Of a stretch of 36,705 nt of DNA, positions 7,595 through 15,729 are shown piece by piece. Both the position numbers and the translations under genes were made by a program. The notes below the pieces were generated by a model. It saw only the letters and a program-made list of their open reading frames with translations, was not told the DNA's origin and did not search any database. Position 1 is the stretch's first letter. Each line of letters opens with the position of its first letter. This DNA comes from Aphodosoma sp045126975 (GTDB taxonomy: Bacteria; Bacteroidota; Bacteroidia; Bacteroidales; Paludibacteraceae): the NCBI GenBank assembly GCA_045126975.1, contig JBGVPL010000041.1:1-36705 (forward strand). Direction: 5' to 3'.

Positions 7595-7939
7595 TTATGC
7601 TTTTGCTATGCCATGACACAATAAAAGCCATATAAGTAATATAACTCCATTGATTATCACATACACAGGTATAGGAAAAGATGACAAACAACAAAATACA
7701 ATATTTGAAATCAAGAATATAAAGAAAAACAGACTTGAAAGTAGTTTTATATTTATTGATTTTCGTGATTTTTCAAAAGATATACCTAAAGATGTACCTA
7801 ATGTACACAAAAAACATATACCACCAAATATTGCAATTAATAAATTAAGATCAGCAAAACGACACCAACTATATAACCCAAAAGCTAATAAAGCCGTAAT
7901 AGCTAATGCAATTATGCTTAGAATAACATTAAATTTCAT
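7595..7939 (-). CDS. Small multi-pass membrane protein, unknown function
   Basis: A 114-residue, very hydrophobic protein with probably four transmembrane helices (approximately residues 4-24, 32-52, 66-86, 89-110) and a short basic loop (EKSRKSINIK) between helices 2 and 3. I recognise no family. It follows the GYF_2 gene by 19 bp on the same strand and precedes a terminator, so it is likely the last gene of the SPFH/GYF operon. Confidence 0.6.
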   Translation of the reverse strand: MKFNVILSIIALAITALLAFGLYSWCRFADLNLLIAIFGGICFLCTLGTSLGISFEKSRKSINIKLLSSLFFFIFLISNIVFCCLSSFPIPVYVIINGVILLIWLLLCHGIAKA

Positions 7940-7958
7940 AGTATTATCAATTTAAAGG

Positions 7959-8264
7959 TTAAGGAGCAGGAGGAGTTGGAGGCATAGGAGGTGCAGCAGG
8001 GGCAAATAAATGCGCTAAATCAGGACGATTAGCGGCTAATTCCCAATTTGCCATACCTTGACACCATACGTGAGTTTGTGCGGTAAATTGTCCAGTTGAC
8101 ACCATTTGTTGCAATTGCTGCATATTATAAGGCCCATATTGCTGACCATTAACGGCAATCATATAATTAACCGCACCTGGCATAGGCGGTGGAGTTGGAG
8201 TGCCTTGCATTTGTTGTTGAGGCATAGTAGGTTGTTGCATTGCTTGATTCATTCCATTCATCAT
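7959..8264 (-). CDS. GYF_2 domain protein
   Basis: A 101-residue protein with a Met/Gln/Pro-rich N-terminus, a GYF_2 domain (residues about 34-74: MIAVNGQQYGPYNMQQLQQM, then GQFTAQTHVWCQGMANWELA) and a Pro/Ala-rich tail. GYF_2 domains bind proline-rich peptides and are often fused to or paired with membrane proteins. The start overlaps the SPFH stop by 4 bp (ATGA), so the two are translationally coupled. The SPFH protein ends in a Gly/Met-rich tail, and both partners carry low-complexity ends that could interact. Confidence 0.85.
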   Translation of the reverse strand: MMNGMNQAMQQPTMPQQQMQGTPTPPPMPGAVNYMIAVNGQQYGPYNMQQLQQMVSTGQFTAQTHVWCQGMANWELAANRPDLAHLFAPAAPPMPPTPPAP

Positions 8265-9319
8265 ACCACCATTTGTTGACCCATTGCGCCACCCATAGCC
8301 ATACCCATCATCATACCTGCAGGATTAAATCCACCATCGCCACCTCCTCCAAGATTCATTTGTCCCATTTGTCCTAAATTATTTGCAGCAGCCGAAAGTA
8401 CTTCTGCTTGTTTGTTAATAGCATGAGCTTGAATATGTTGACTTTGTGCAGCAAGATGACCTTGTTCAGCATAAATATCAGTATCAATATGAGCTCGTTT
8501 TTCATAAATATCGGTATCAATTTGAGTACGACGACCAATTTGCTCGGCTTGAATACGTTGTTGTTCTTTAGTTACATGAAGAAATTCTGCATAGTCCGAA
8601 CTTTCTTTGTCTATCTCAATAGCCGAAATATCAAGTCGCTTGAGATTAACACCAAAATCATCAGTCAATTGAGGTGCTAATCGAGCTTGCATCAAATCAC
8701 TAATCTCGGTAATCTTACGTTCAATTTGAAGTACAGAGATACCATTATCCTGAGGGCAATTAGTTACAAATGCCTTTGCAAACTTCTTGACCATACCACT
8801 GATTTGCTCTCTGAATTTATCTAAATCGAAATCAACCAAACGATTGAGTTTAATAAACTGCTTAACATCAGTGAGGTTGAAAGTCAATTGACCACGTACA
8901 GCAACAGGTACAGTAAAATCAAGAAAACGAGGGTCGGCAACATCGAAATAAGGCACAGCAAATTTAATTTGATTGTTACCTTGCAAGTTGAAGAAATATA
9001 TCTCAGCTTGAAATGGAGAATCACCCCCCCAAAGACTACCAACAATGCTAGTCAAGATTGGAAAATTGTCTGTTTTGATAGTGCCATCGTATGGACCTTG
9101 AATAAAATCCATTAGTTGACCATCATCATTTTTATAAACAAACACAGCCATTTCGCCATCTTTCACACGAAGCGAACTACCATAACGAATAGCATTTTCT
9201 TTTTTCGTAGAATTAGCCTCACCCGAAGGACGCCATTTCCACACCAAATAATTCTCTTGGTCACAGCGGATTACATCCATCAATCCGCCTTCTTTTTTAC
9301 CAAATCCAAATAATCCCAT
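8261..9319 (-). CDS. SPFH domain protein, YdjI-like (Band_7_1)
   Basis: A 352-residue member of the SPFH/band-7 family of the type often labelled virion core protein or YdjI. The start MGLFGFGKKEGGLMDVIRCD, the YLVWKWRP strand, SLRVKDGEMAVFVYKN and FDVADPRFLDFTVPVAVRGQ are typical. The middle is helical and rich in Gln/Glu with a repeated IDTDIY motif (two copies). The C-terminus ends in a Gly/Met tail with no zinc ribbon, whereas many relatives carry one there; here a separate upstream gene supplies it. In Bacillus subtilis YdjI works with the zinc-ribbon membrane proteins YdjG/YdjH in a PspA envelope-stress module, so a membrane scaffold role is inferred. No pspA is seen here. Confidence 0.88.
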   Translation of the reverse strand: MGLFGFGKKEGGLMDVIRCDQENYLVWKWRPSGEANSTKKENAIRYGSSLRVKDGEMAVFVYKNDDGQLMDFIQGPYDGTIKTDNFPILTSIVGSLWGGDSPFQAEIYFFNLQGNNQIKFAVPYFDVADPRFLDFTVPVAVRGQLTFNLTDVKQFIKLNRLVDFDLDKFREQISGMVKKFAKAFVTNCPQDNGISVLQIERKITEISDLMQARLAPQLTDDFGVNLKRLDISAIEIDKESSDYAEFLHVTKEQQRIQAEQIGRRTQIDTDIYEKRAHIDTDIYAEQGHLAAQSQHIQAHAINKQAEVLSAAANNLGQMGQMNLGGGGDGGFNPAGMMMGMAMGGAMGQQMVV

Positions 9320-9354
9320 AATTTATTCTGTTATATTTTCTTTATTTTTACAAT

Positions 9355-9486
9355 CTAAATAAAAAGCAAATTATAAATTACAATATATACCATAAATACG
9401 CATTCTTCAGAAATACCATCTGTACCTATAGATGTATTAATTTCAATTATAACATTATTACCAATTTCTTTGTTTGAACATTTCAC
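9355..9486 (-). CDS. Possible small ORF between the zinc-ribbon and SPFH genes
   Basis: A GTG-started frame of 43 residues begins inside the stop of the upstream gene and ends at TAG (9355-9357). It has a polar front (KCSNKEIGNNVIIEINTS) and a hydrophobic end (CVFMVYIVIYNLLFI). It could be a small membrane protein or the remnant of a longer gene. Evidence is limited to the open frame and the coupled position. Confidence 0.22.
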   Translation of the reverse strand: MKCSNKEIGNNVIIEINTSIGTDGISEECVFMVYIVIYNLLFI

Positions 9487-10292
9487 AAGAGGTCTGATGT
9501 CAATAACCACCAACTAAGGCGAAGAATAGCAAAACCAAACAACACCCCAAATATCGCTCTAAAGGCATCTTTAACCATGGTTGGAAGTGATTTATACCAT
9601 ATAATAAGTTGTACTAATCCTGACATTTTAGCTTGCTTCTTATATGAAGCAACAAGTTCTTGTATCTTTTGATTAGTTTTGTTTTCCAATTCTAACTTTG
9701 AAAGTATATCATAAAATTTATTTCGCCATGCCTTTGTAGCCCCAGTTGAACCAGAGAAACGAATCCGAGGTAACATGTAATTAAGCATTTCAACACAGTC
9801 TTCTTTTGTCATAGGTAAAGGATAATTTTTAACAAAAATAGCTTCAGCAGTAATTATAGCTTTATTTTGACGCTCCTCTTTGAACTTTCCTTGCGGGTCA
9901 AACATATCAAATATACCCCTACTGCCACCATCTTGCTTCTCCAATTGCTTTTGCAATTCAAATGCAAATTTTTCAACAAATTTATTGGCTCCTACTCCAA
10001 CGAATTCAAAGCCGCATTCTGGACATGTCATTTGAAAAGTACCTATTACTGAACCACATTGAGGACATTTCCGAATTTCACCCAATTTATTTGATTTTGG
10101 AGCAGATTTTTCGGCTTTTTCTTTTTCTGCTTTTTGCAATTCGACCAAACGTGCATCAAGCACCATTTCAAATTCATCGAGGTCGATACCCATAGCCTCA
10201 GCTTTCTTAAACAAAATTTGTTTTTCTTTTTCAGTTAGCACACCATCTGTCAAGGCAGCTTTTACTAATGATTCGATTTGTTCGTTGTACAT
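9483..10292 (-). CDS. Zinc-ribbon protein with one C-terminal membrane helix (TerB-like N-terminus)
   Basis: A 269-residue protein. The N-terminus (IESLVKAALTDGVLTEKEKQILFKKA, then AMGIDLDEFEMVLDARL) resembles the helical calcium-dependent-looking repeats of TerB-like domains. A zinc ribbon follows (Cys76-x2-Cys79 and Cys90-x2-Cys93), then a helical region and one hydrophobic helix near the end (about 246-264). The ATG at 10292 is preferred: the frame is open 19 residues upstream, but those residues (CIFLNYNLFINNTKHWN) come from AT-rich leader. It lies upstream of the SPFH and GYF_2 genes, recalling the YdjG/YdjH-YdjI arrangement. I infer an envelope-associated complex; no enzymatic motif is visible. 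Confidence 0.75.
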   Translation of the reverse strand: MYNEQIESLVKAALTDGVLTEKEKQILFKKAEAMGIDLDEFEMVLDARLVELQKAEKEKAEKSAPKSNKLGEIRKCPQCGSVIGTFQMTCPECGFEFVGVGANKFVEKFAFELQKQLEKQDGGSRGIFDMFDPQGKFKEERQNKAIITAEAIFVKNYPLPMTKEDCVEMLNYMLPRIRFSGSTGATKAWRNKFYDILSKLELENKTNQKIQELVASYKKQAKMSGLVQLIIWYKSLPTMVKDAFRAIFGVLFGFAILRLSWWLLTSDLL

Positions 10293-10356
10293 AACGTTCC
10301 AGTGTTTTGTATTGTTAATAAATAAGTTATAATTCAGAAATATACACACATAAGCA

Positions 10357-10394
10357 CAAAAAAAACGTGGATTTCGACAGTTGTCGTTCCACGT
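10357..10394 (-). terminator. Terminator of the structured RNA
   Basis: Stem ACGTGGA (10388-10394 on the minus strand) with TCCACGT (10365-10371), with an inner CGACA/TGTCG helix, followed by T8 (10357-10364). Confidence 0.88.
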
Positions 10395-10677
10395 ACTGAG
10401 GCTCTCGCATTGCCCATCATATTAGAACAACAACGCGAAGCCCACGCCGAAATGTATGTATATCTATGCACCACGAGAGACGCAATAAATTACGACTCGA
10501 CGAGGCATGCTACAAAACACCCCTGCAGGACATCTAACGTTGCTAAGTTCCGAATATGATTATGAAATTTGCGAGATTTCAGTACATCAGAACAAAGCGT
10601 CGGTAAACGCCTATATATGTAATATGTCCGTAAACCCACCCTCAAAAAAATAGACATAATCCCTTGGCGTGGGTTCA
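10357..10677 (-). ncRNA. Structured non-coding RNA, possibly 6S-like / Bacteroidales-1 type
   Basis: A transcript of about 320 nt is predicted on the minus strand. It starts just after a near-ideal promoter (10683-10714) and stops at a hairpin plus T8 (10357-10394). A perfect 8-bp long-range helix pairs CCCACGCC (10666-10673 on the minus strand) with GGCGTGGG (10441-10448), enclosing about 220 nt. Internal hairpins include GCGT/ACGC (near 10605-10590), GAAAT/ATTTC (near 10580-10565) and GGCT-CGC/GCG-AGCC (near 10440-10400). No long ORF with coding character is present. It lacks the tmRNA tRNA-like end, RNase P CR-I and the SRP GGAA loop. A long closed helix with an own promoter fits a 6S-like or Bacteroidales-1 RNA, but identity is inferred. 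Confidence 0.65.
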
Positions 10678-10682
10678 CGATA

Positions 10683-10714
10683 CAAAGGTAAGAATTATTT
10701 TCTAAAGTTCCAAA
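10683..10714 (-). promoter_or_regulatory. Promoter of the structured RNA
   Basis: Minus-strand TTTG (10711-10714), a 20-bp spacer, and TACCTTTG (10683-10690). This is the best match in the window to the Bacteroides consensus and it faces a region with no protein gene, which is the main argument for an RNA gene. Confidence 0.85.
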
Positions 10715-10724
10715 CGTTTTATTA

Positions 10725-10755
10725 TAAAAAAAGAGACGCAATGTATTGCGTCTCT
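10725..10755 (-). terminator. Palindromic GAGACGCAAT terminator near the alaS end
   Basis: Arms of 11 bp (10732-10742 and 10745-10755) with a 2-nt loop and a T run on the minus strand (10725-10731). Same dispersed family as 6713-6731. Confidence 0.8.
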
Positions 10756-10814
10756 ACATTTTGGACACGCATGCCGCACGTCCACTATATATTATTTCAA
10801 CTTTGCGGTTGAAC

Positions 10815-10835
10815 GGACGCACGAGCCGTGCGTCC
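10815..10835. repeat. GGACGCACG palindromic repeat
   Basis: Arms GGACGCACG (10815-10823) and CGTGCGTCC (10827-10835) with a 3-nt loop. It lies between the alaS stop and the alaS terminator, in the gene-free stretch 10678-10857. Palindromes of this GTAGGGACGCACG type are recurrent intergenic elements; here no T run follows. Confidence 0.7.
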
Positions 10836-10857
10836 CTACTTTATTCACAAATACGTT

Positions 10858-13476
10858 TTATTTAATCGCTTCGATTACGTAGTTGATTGCTTCGTCCATG
10901 CCGTCAGGGTTTTTGCCACCAGCAGTTGCCATGAAAGCTTGTCCGCCACCGCCACCTTGGATGAATTTGGCTGCTTCGCGGATGAGTTTGCCTGCATTGA
11001 AACCTGCATCTACCATTGGTTGGCTAAAGAAGATTGTGAGTGATGGTTTGCCTTCGAATACGTTACCTGCTACATACATGAACTTAACGTCGGCAAATTT
11101 GCCACGGAAGAATGGAACGATAATCTTGTTAGTTTCAGGGTTTTCGTTAGAGATGTGACGGATAACTTTGATATCGCCAATCTCTTCGGCACGTTGCAAC
11201 AACGAATCGCGCAACATCATAGCACGCTCTTGCATGAAGTTCTCAACTTTCTTGCGAAGGTCGGCGCTCTCTTCAAGGTTCTTCTTAATTGCTGTGATAA
11301 CGTCTGGAGTATTGTTGAGCAACTCTTTGATAGAGTTTTGGTGGTCTTGCATTTCATCTACAAGATGTTCGGCATACTCGGCAGTCACAGCCTCAATACG
11401 ACGCACACCTGCTGCGATTGAGCTTTCAGAAATAATACGGAAAAGACCAATATTACCTGTTGCTTGTGCGTGAGTACCACCACAAAGCTCGATAGAATCG
11501 CCATAACGAATTACGCGCACAGAATCGCCATATTTTTCACCAAACAATGCCATAGCACCCATAGCCTTAGCCTCTTCGATTGGGAGGTCGCGATGCTCGT
11601 CGAGTGCGATGTTTTGACGAATCATTTTATTTACAGCATGCTCTACTTTGCGAATCTCTTCTGGAGTAACTTTTTGAAAATGAGAGAAGTCGAAACGCAA
11701 AACCTCAGGCGACACATAAGAACCTTTTTGCTCTACGTGAGTGCCAAGAAGGTCGCGCAATGCTTTGTGAAGCAAGTGAGTAGCTGTGTGGTTAGCCTCA
11801 GCAGCAGCACGTTTTTCAGTATTGATTTTAGCCAAGAAGTTGCAAGTTACGTCTTCTGGCAATTTGCTCATAATGTGTACTGGAAGGTTGTTTTCGCGTT
11901 TTGTATCGCGAATCTCTACTCCATTGCCATCTTCGGTAATCAACCAACCAGAGTCGCCCACTTGACCACCCATTTCGGCATAGAAAGGAGTGCAAGAGAG
12001 AACCACTTGATAGTACTCTTTATTCTTTTGAGCAAGACGACGATAGCGAAGAATTTGAGTGTCGCATTGAGTTTGGTCGTAGCCAACGAACTCGATATCG
12101 CCTTCGCGCACCACTACCCAGTCGCCAGTTTCGACAGCAGCAGCATTACGTGCACGGTCTTTTTGTTTTTGCATTTCGGCATTGAAGTCGTCGATATTGA
12201 GAGTGAGAGCATTCTCTTTGAGAATCAATTCAGTAAGGTCGAGAGGGAATCCGTATGTGTCGTACAAAGTGAAAGCATCGACACCGCTAATTTCAGTTTT
12301 ACCAGCCGATTTAGTTTCAGCCATCACACGGTCGAGAAGACGAATACCAGTTTCGAGTGTACGGAGGAATGAGTCTTCTTCTTCTTTGATAACTTTCTCG
12401 ATAAGAGTTTGTTGTGCGCCAAGTTCAGGATAAGCCTCGCCCATATTGTCGATAAGCGCAGGGATGAGACGATACATAAACGCTTGGCGTTGACCGAGGA
12501 ATGTGTAGCCATAACGCACTGCACGACGAAGAATACGACGAATTACATAACCTGCTTTTGCGTTAGATGGCAATTGACCATCGGTGATAGCAAATGCGAT
12601 AGTACGAATGTGGTCAGCCACTACACGCATTGCTACATCTACTTTTGCATCTTTAGCATACTCAGTGCCACAGATTTCGCCTACGGCTTTCAACAAAGGT
12701 TGAAATACATCGGTGTCGTAGTTAGAAGTTTTGCCTTGCACAGCCACACAGAGACGTTCGAAGCCCATACCTGTGTCGATTACTTTATTAGGAAGTGGCT
12801 CGAGCGAGCCATCGGCTTTGCGGTTGTATTGCATGAACACGTTGTTCCAAATCTCAATCACTTGTGGGTGATCGCCATTCACGAGGTCGCGACCATTGAC
12901 TTGTGCGCGCTCAGCGTCAGAACGCAAGTCGATATGGATTTCTGAGCAAGGACCACAAGGACCTGTATCGCCCATTTCCCAGAAGTTGTCTTTTTTGTTA
13001 CCATTGATGATGCGGTCTTCTGCAATATATTTTGCCCAAATGCCTGCTGCTTCGTTGTCGCGGTCGAGGCCTTCAGCTGGCGAACCTTCGAACACAGTTA
13101 CATAAAGACGGTCTTTGTCCAATTTGAGCACTTCTGTAAGGTATTCCCAAGCCCAAGCAATAGCCTCTGCTTTAAAATAATCGCCAAATGACCAGTTGCC
13201 CAACATTTCGAACATAGTATGGTGATATGTGTCGTGACCAACTTCCTCAAGGTCATTGTGTTTACCGCTCACACGCAAACATTTTTGCGAATCCGCCACA
13301 CGTGAATATTTGATAGGGTCGTTACCCAAAATAATGTTTTTGAACTGATTCATACCAGCATTGGTAAACATCAATGTAGGGTCACCTTTGATGACCATAG
13401 GTGCAGAAGGCACGATTTTATGCCCTTTAGAAGCAAAAAAATCGAGGAATGATTTACGAATTTCTTTTGATGTCAT
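10858..13476 (-). CDS. alaS: Alanyl-tRNA synthetase
   Basis: AlaS charges tRNA-Ala and edits mischarged Ser/Gly. At 872 residues it is full length. The class II catalytic core starts MTSKEIRKSFLDFFASKGH, with motif-like FTNAGMNQFKN and WNNVFMQYNR, and GDTGPCGPCSEIH. The editing domain has the zinc site NHTATHLLH (His563, His567) and CGGTH near residue 668. The C-terminal oligomerisation/C-Ala domain ends with a Gly-rich GGGGGQAFMATAGG segment. Transcribed alone from the promoter at 13583-13614, with a heptamer array in the leader. Long open frames on the opposite strand over this gene are compositional shadows. Confidence 0.98.
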   Translation of the reverse strand: MTSKEIRKSFLDFFASKGHKIVPSAPMVIKGDPTLMFTNAGMNQFKNIILGNDPIKYSRVADSQKCLRVSGKHNDLEEVGHDTYHHTMFEMLGNWSFGDYFKAEAIAWAWEYLTEVLKLDKDRLYVTVFEGSPAEGLDRDNEAAGIWAKYIAEDRIINGNKKDNFWEMGDTGPCGPCSEIHIDLRSDAERAQVNGRDLVNGDHPQVIEIWNNVFMQYNRKADGSLEPLPNKVIDTGMGFERLCVAVQGKTSNYDTDVFQPLLKAVGEICGTEYAKDAKVDVAMRVVADHIRTIAFAITDGQLPSNAKAGYVIRRILRRAVRYGYTFLGQRQAFMYRLIPALIDNMGEAYPELGAQQTLIEKVIKEEEDSFLRTLETGIRLLDRVMAETKSAGKTEISGVDAFTLYDTYGFPLDLTELILKENALTLNIDDFNAEMQKQKDRARNAAAVETGDWVVVREGDIEFVGYDQTQCDTQILRYRRLAQKNKEYYQVVLSCTPFYAEMGGQVGDSGWLITEDGNGVEIRDTKRENNLPVHIMSKLPEDVTCNFLAKINTEKRAAAEANHTATHLLHKALRDLLGTHVEQKGSYVSPEVLRFDFSHFQKVTPEEIRKVEHAVNKMIRQNIALDEHRDLPIEEAKAMGAMALFGEKYGDSVRVIRYGDSIELCGGTHAQATGNIGLFRIISESSIAAGVRRIEAVTAEYAEHLVDEMQDHQNSIKELLNNTPDVITAIKKNLEESADLRKKVENFMQERAMMLRDSLLQRAEEIGDIKVIRHISNENPETNKIIVPFFRGKFADVKFMYVAGNVFEGKPSLTIFFSQPMVDAGFNAGKLIREAAKFIQGGGGGQAFMATAGGKNPDGMDEAINYVIEAIK

Positions 13477-13490
13477 TTTTTTAGATATTT

Positions 13491-13533
13491 AGTAGTGAGT
13501 AGCAAGTAGTGAGATTTTTACTCGCTTCGCTCG
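13491..13533. repeat. AGTAGTG-type heptamer array in the alaS leader
   Basis: Units TAGTAGT, GAGTAGC, AAGTAGT, GAGATTT on the plus strand, followed by a CTCGCTTCGCTCG module. It begins 15 bp upstream of the alaS ATG. Confidence 0.75.
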
Positions 13534-13582
13534 TTTATTTTTTATATTATTCTATTATTTTGTCTTTTTTACATAAAACGTG

Positions 13583-13614
13583 CAAAGTTACAAAAATTTA
13601 TTTAATTACACAAC
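13583..13614 (-). promoter_or_regulatory. Promoter of alaS
   Basis: Minus-strand TAACTTTG (13583-13590) with a GTTG -33 box (13611-13614) 20 bp upstream. It gives a leader of about 100 nt that includes the heptamer array. Confidence 0.7.
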
Positions 13615-13658
13615 AAAAAAAAATGATAGAGATACAAAATCAAATTTGCATCTCTATC
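13614..13658 (-). terminator. Terminator of rsmE
   Basis: Nine-bp stem GATAGAGAT (13625-13633) with ATCTCTATC (13650-13658), extended by CAAA/TTTG across one mismatch, followed on the minus strand by a T run. It abuts the alaS -33 box. Confidence 0.85.
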
Positions 13659-13676
13659 TATTTATAAAACACATTA

Positions 13677-14441
<765 letters not shown>

Positions 14442-14453
14442 ATCAAAGATTTT

Positions 14454-14591
14454 TAGTAGCGAGTAGCGAGTAGCGAGATTTTACATACCCCCTCGTCCAT
14501 TGGGCACTTCCCCAAACTTAGGGAAAGAATTGTAAGCGAGTAATAAGAAAACCGAATGGCTCTCGCTACTCACTTCTCGTTACTCGCTACT
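14454..14591. repeat. Heptamer arrays flanking palindromic repeat copy D (rsmE leader)
   Basis: 14454-14478 is an AGTAGCG array. 14487-14532 is copy D, a diverged palindrome (CTTCCCCAAACTTAGGGAAAG core). 14534-14591 holds more 7-bp units (CTCGCTA, CTCACTT, CTCGTTA, CTCGCTA) after an ACCGAATGGC core. The whole gap between the META gene and rsmE is repeat. Confidence 0.8.
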
Positions 14592-14600
14592 ACTTAAATA

Positions 14601-15035
14601 TTATTTAACTTCGAAGACAGCAAGTGGAGTTTTGCCATTGTAGAGGGTTACTTTGCCTTTTTCAGCTTTATAGGCATTAGCTGTTTCGAGAATAGTAGAG
14701 ATTTGCATCTCTATTTTGTTTGATTCTTCATCACACATACGGCGAGTCATGCCCACTTCCATAAATTTAATTTTACCGTCAGCAGCTTTATATTGTCCGA
14801 AGAATTGATTACAACCAGAATGACCATTGATTTTGTAAATGCCATCGGCAACAGCAGTTTCAGTAAACATAAATGTAATAGGCTCGAAAGTAGATTTTGC
14901 ATCGTAAGCCACACCATTCAATTCAACAAGTTGAAGCATTTTGCCTTGAAAACAGAAAACAGGTTCTTTTACGCGTGATGCACAAGAGGAAAAAATTAAA
15001 GCTAAAACAGCTACGATAATAAGATTCTTTTTCAT
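14601..15035 (-). CDS. META domain lipoprotein (HslJ-like)
   Basis: A 144-residue predicted lipoprotein: the signal MKKNLIIVAVLALIFSSC has lipobox FSSC with the lipid-bearing cysteine at about 18. The rest is a META domain: LQLVELNG, FTETAVADGIYKINGHSGCNQFFGQY (the NxxxGCN hallmark), then MTRRMCDE and a closing VTLYNG strand. META/HslJ proteins are envelope proteins linked to stress or antibiotic tolerance; the molecular role is unclear. It is monocistronic, divergent from the DUF4494 gene. Confidence 0.9.
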   Translation of the reverse strand: MKKNLIIVAVLALIFSSCASRVKEPVFCFQGKMLQLVELNGVAYDAKSTFEPITFMFTETAVADGIYKINGHSGCNQFFGQYKAADGKIKFMEVGMTRRMCDEESNKIEMQISTILETANAYKAEKGKVTLYNGKTPLAVFEVK

Positions 15036-15115
15036 AGTGAATTAAATATAAATAGTTTATAAAAGTGTTTTTCTTCTTAGAGAAGATTTTTTCGAATAAG
15101 TTTAATTAAGTAATG

Positions 15116-15123
15116 CAAAATTA
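15116..15123 (-). promoter_or_regulatory. -7 box of the META lipoprotein gene
   Basis: Minus-strand TAATTTTG, matching TAnnTTTG. No good -33 box is seen at 20 bp. The leader is about 75 nt. Confidence 0.5.
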
Positions 15124-15168
15124 CGAATTTTTTTTGAGTTATATAGGTGTTGTATAAAAAAAAATTTG

Positions 15169-15176
15169 TACATTTG
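15169..15176 (+). promoter_or_regulatory. -7 box of the DUF4494-yggS operon
   Basis: TACATTTG matches TAnnTTTG, about 100 bp upstream of the ATG. The -33 box is not clear. The transcript would begin at the first heptamer array (15184). Confidence 0.55.
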
Positions 15177-15183
15177 CAAATTG

Positions 15184-15268
15184 AATGTCAATAGACAATG
15201 GTCAATAGCCGATAGTCGTCCAATTTTTCTGACCAAGTCTTACTACTTAATACTTTTTACTTAATACA
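15184..15268. repeat. Two heptamer arrays in the DUF4494 leader
   Basis: 15184-15219: AATGTCA, ATAGACA, ATGGTCA, ATAGCCG, ATAGTCG. 15237-15268: CTTACTA, CTTAATA, CTTTTTA, CTTAATA. Different units, same exact 7-bp period. Confidence 0.8.
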
Positions 15269-15279
15269 AAAAAATAAAC

Positions 15280-15729
15280 ATGAATAATTGGTTTGAATGT
15301 AAAGTAACATACGATCGCACAGCAGAGGATGGAACTGCGAAGAAAGTGACTGAACCTTATTTGGTTGATGCATTGTCATTTACAGAAGCAGAGACTCGTA
15401 TTTGCAAAGAGTGTCAAGCATACGCAACTGGGGAATTTACGGTTTCGGCGGTAAAACGCTGTAAGATTACAGAAATGTTTTTTAATGAAGATTTGCAAGA
15501 ATACAAATGGTTTCGTTGTCGTGTGAATTATGTGTCGCTTGATGAAGAAAAAGGTGTTGAAAAACGCATTGCTCAAACTATGATGGTTCAAGCTATTGAT
15601 TTTCAAGATGCAGTAAAGGCTCTCGTAAAAGGAATGGAAGGTAGTCTTTGCGATTACGAAATTGCATCAATCACAGAAACTAAGATATTGGATGCTTTCA
15701 AATATGAAGCGGAAACAAAAGAGGCATGA
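15280..15729 (+). CDS. DUF4494 family protein
   Basis: A 149-residue protein of DUF4494 (PF14902), found almost only in Bacteroidetes. The hallmark opening MNNWFECKVTYDRT and the VTEPYLVDALSFTEAETRI segment are present; the second half repeats the plan (KWFRCRVNYVSLDEEKGVEK, then QTMMVQAIDFQDAVKAL), suggesting an internal duplication of about 70 residues. No catalytic motif or signal peptide is visible. It overlaps yggS by 4 bp, so the two are coupled. Confidence 0.92.
   Translation: MNNWFECKVTYDRTAEDGTAKKVTEPYLVDALSFTEAETRICKECQAYATGEFTVSAVKRCKITEMFFNEDLQEYKWFRCRVNYVSLDEEKGVEKRIAQTMMVQAIDFQDAVKALVKGMEGSLCDYEIASITETKILDAFKYEAETKEA

Noticed and set aside
10490..10741. 83-residue frame on the minus strand
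   Set aside because: It spans the promoter, start site and helices of the structured RNA and has no protein-like character.
11464..12372. 302-residue open frame on the plus strand opposite alaS
   Set aside because: It lies wholly antisense to a conserved gene, its translation is Ser/Phe/His-rich with no recognisable domain, and no promoter or leader precedes it. Other long frames opposite alaS, ygiQ and dnaE are rejected for the same reason.
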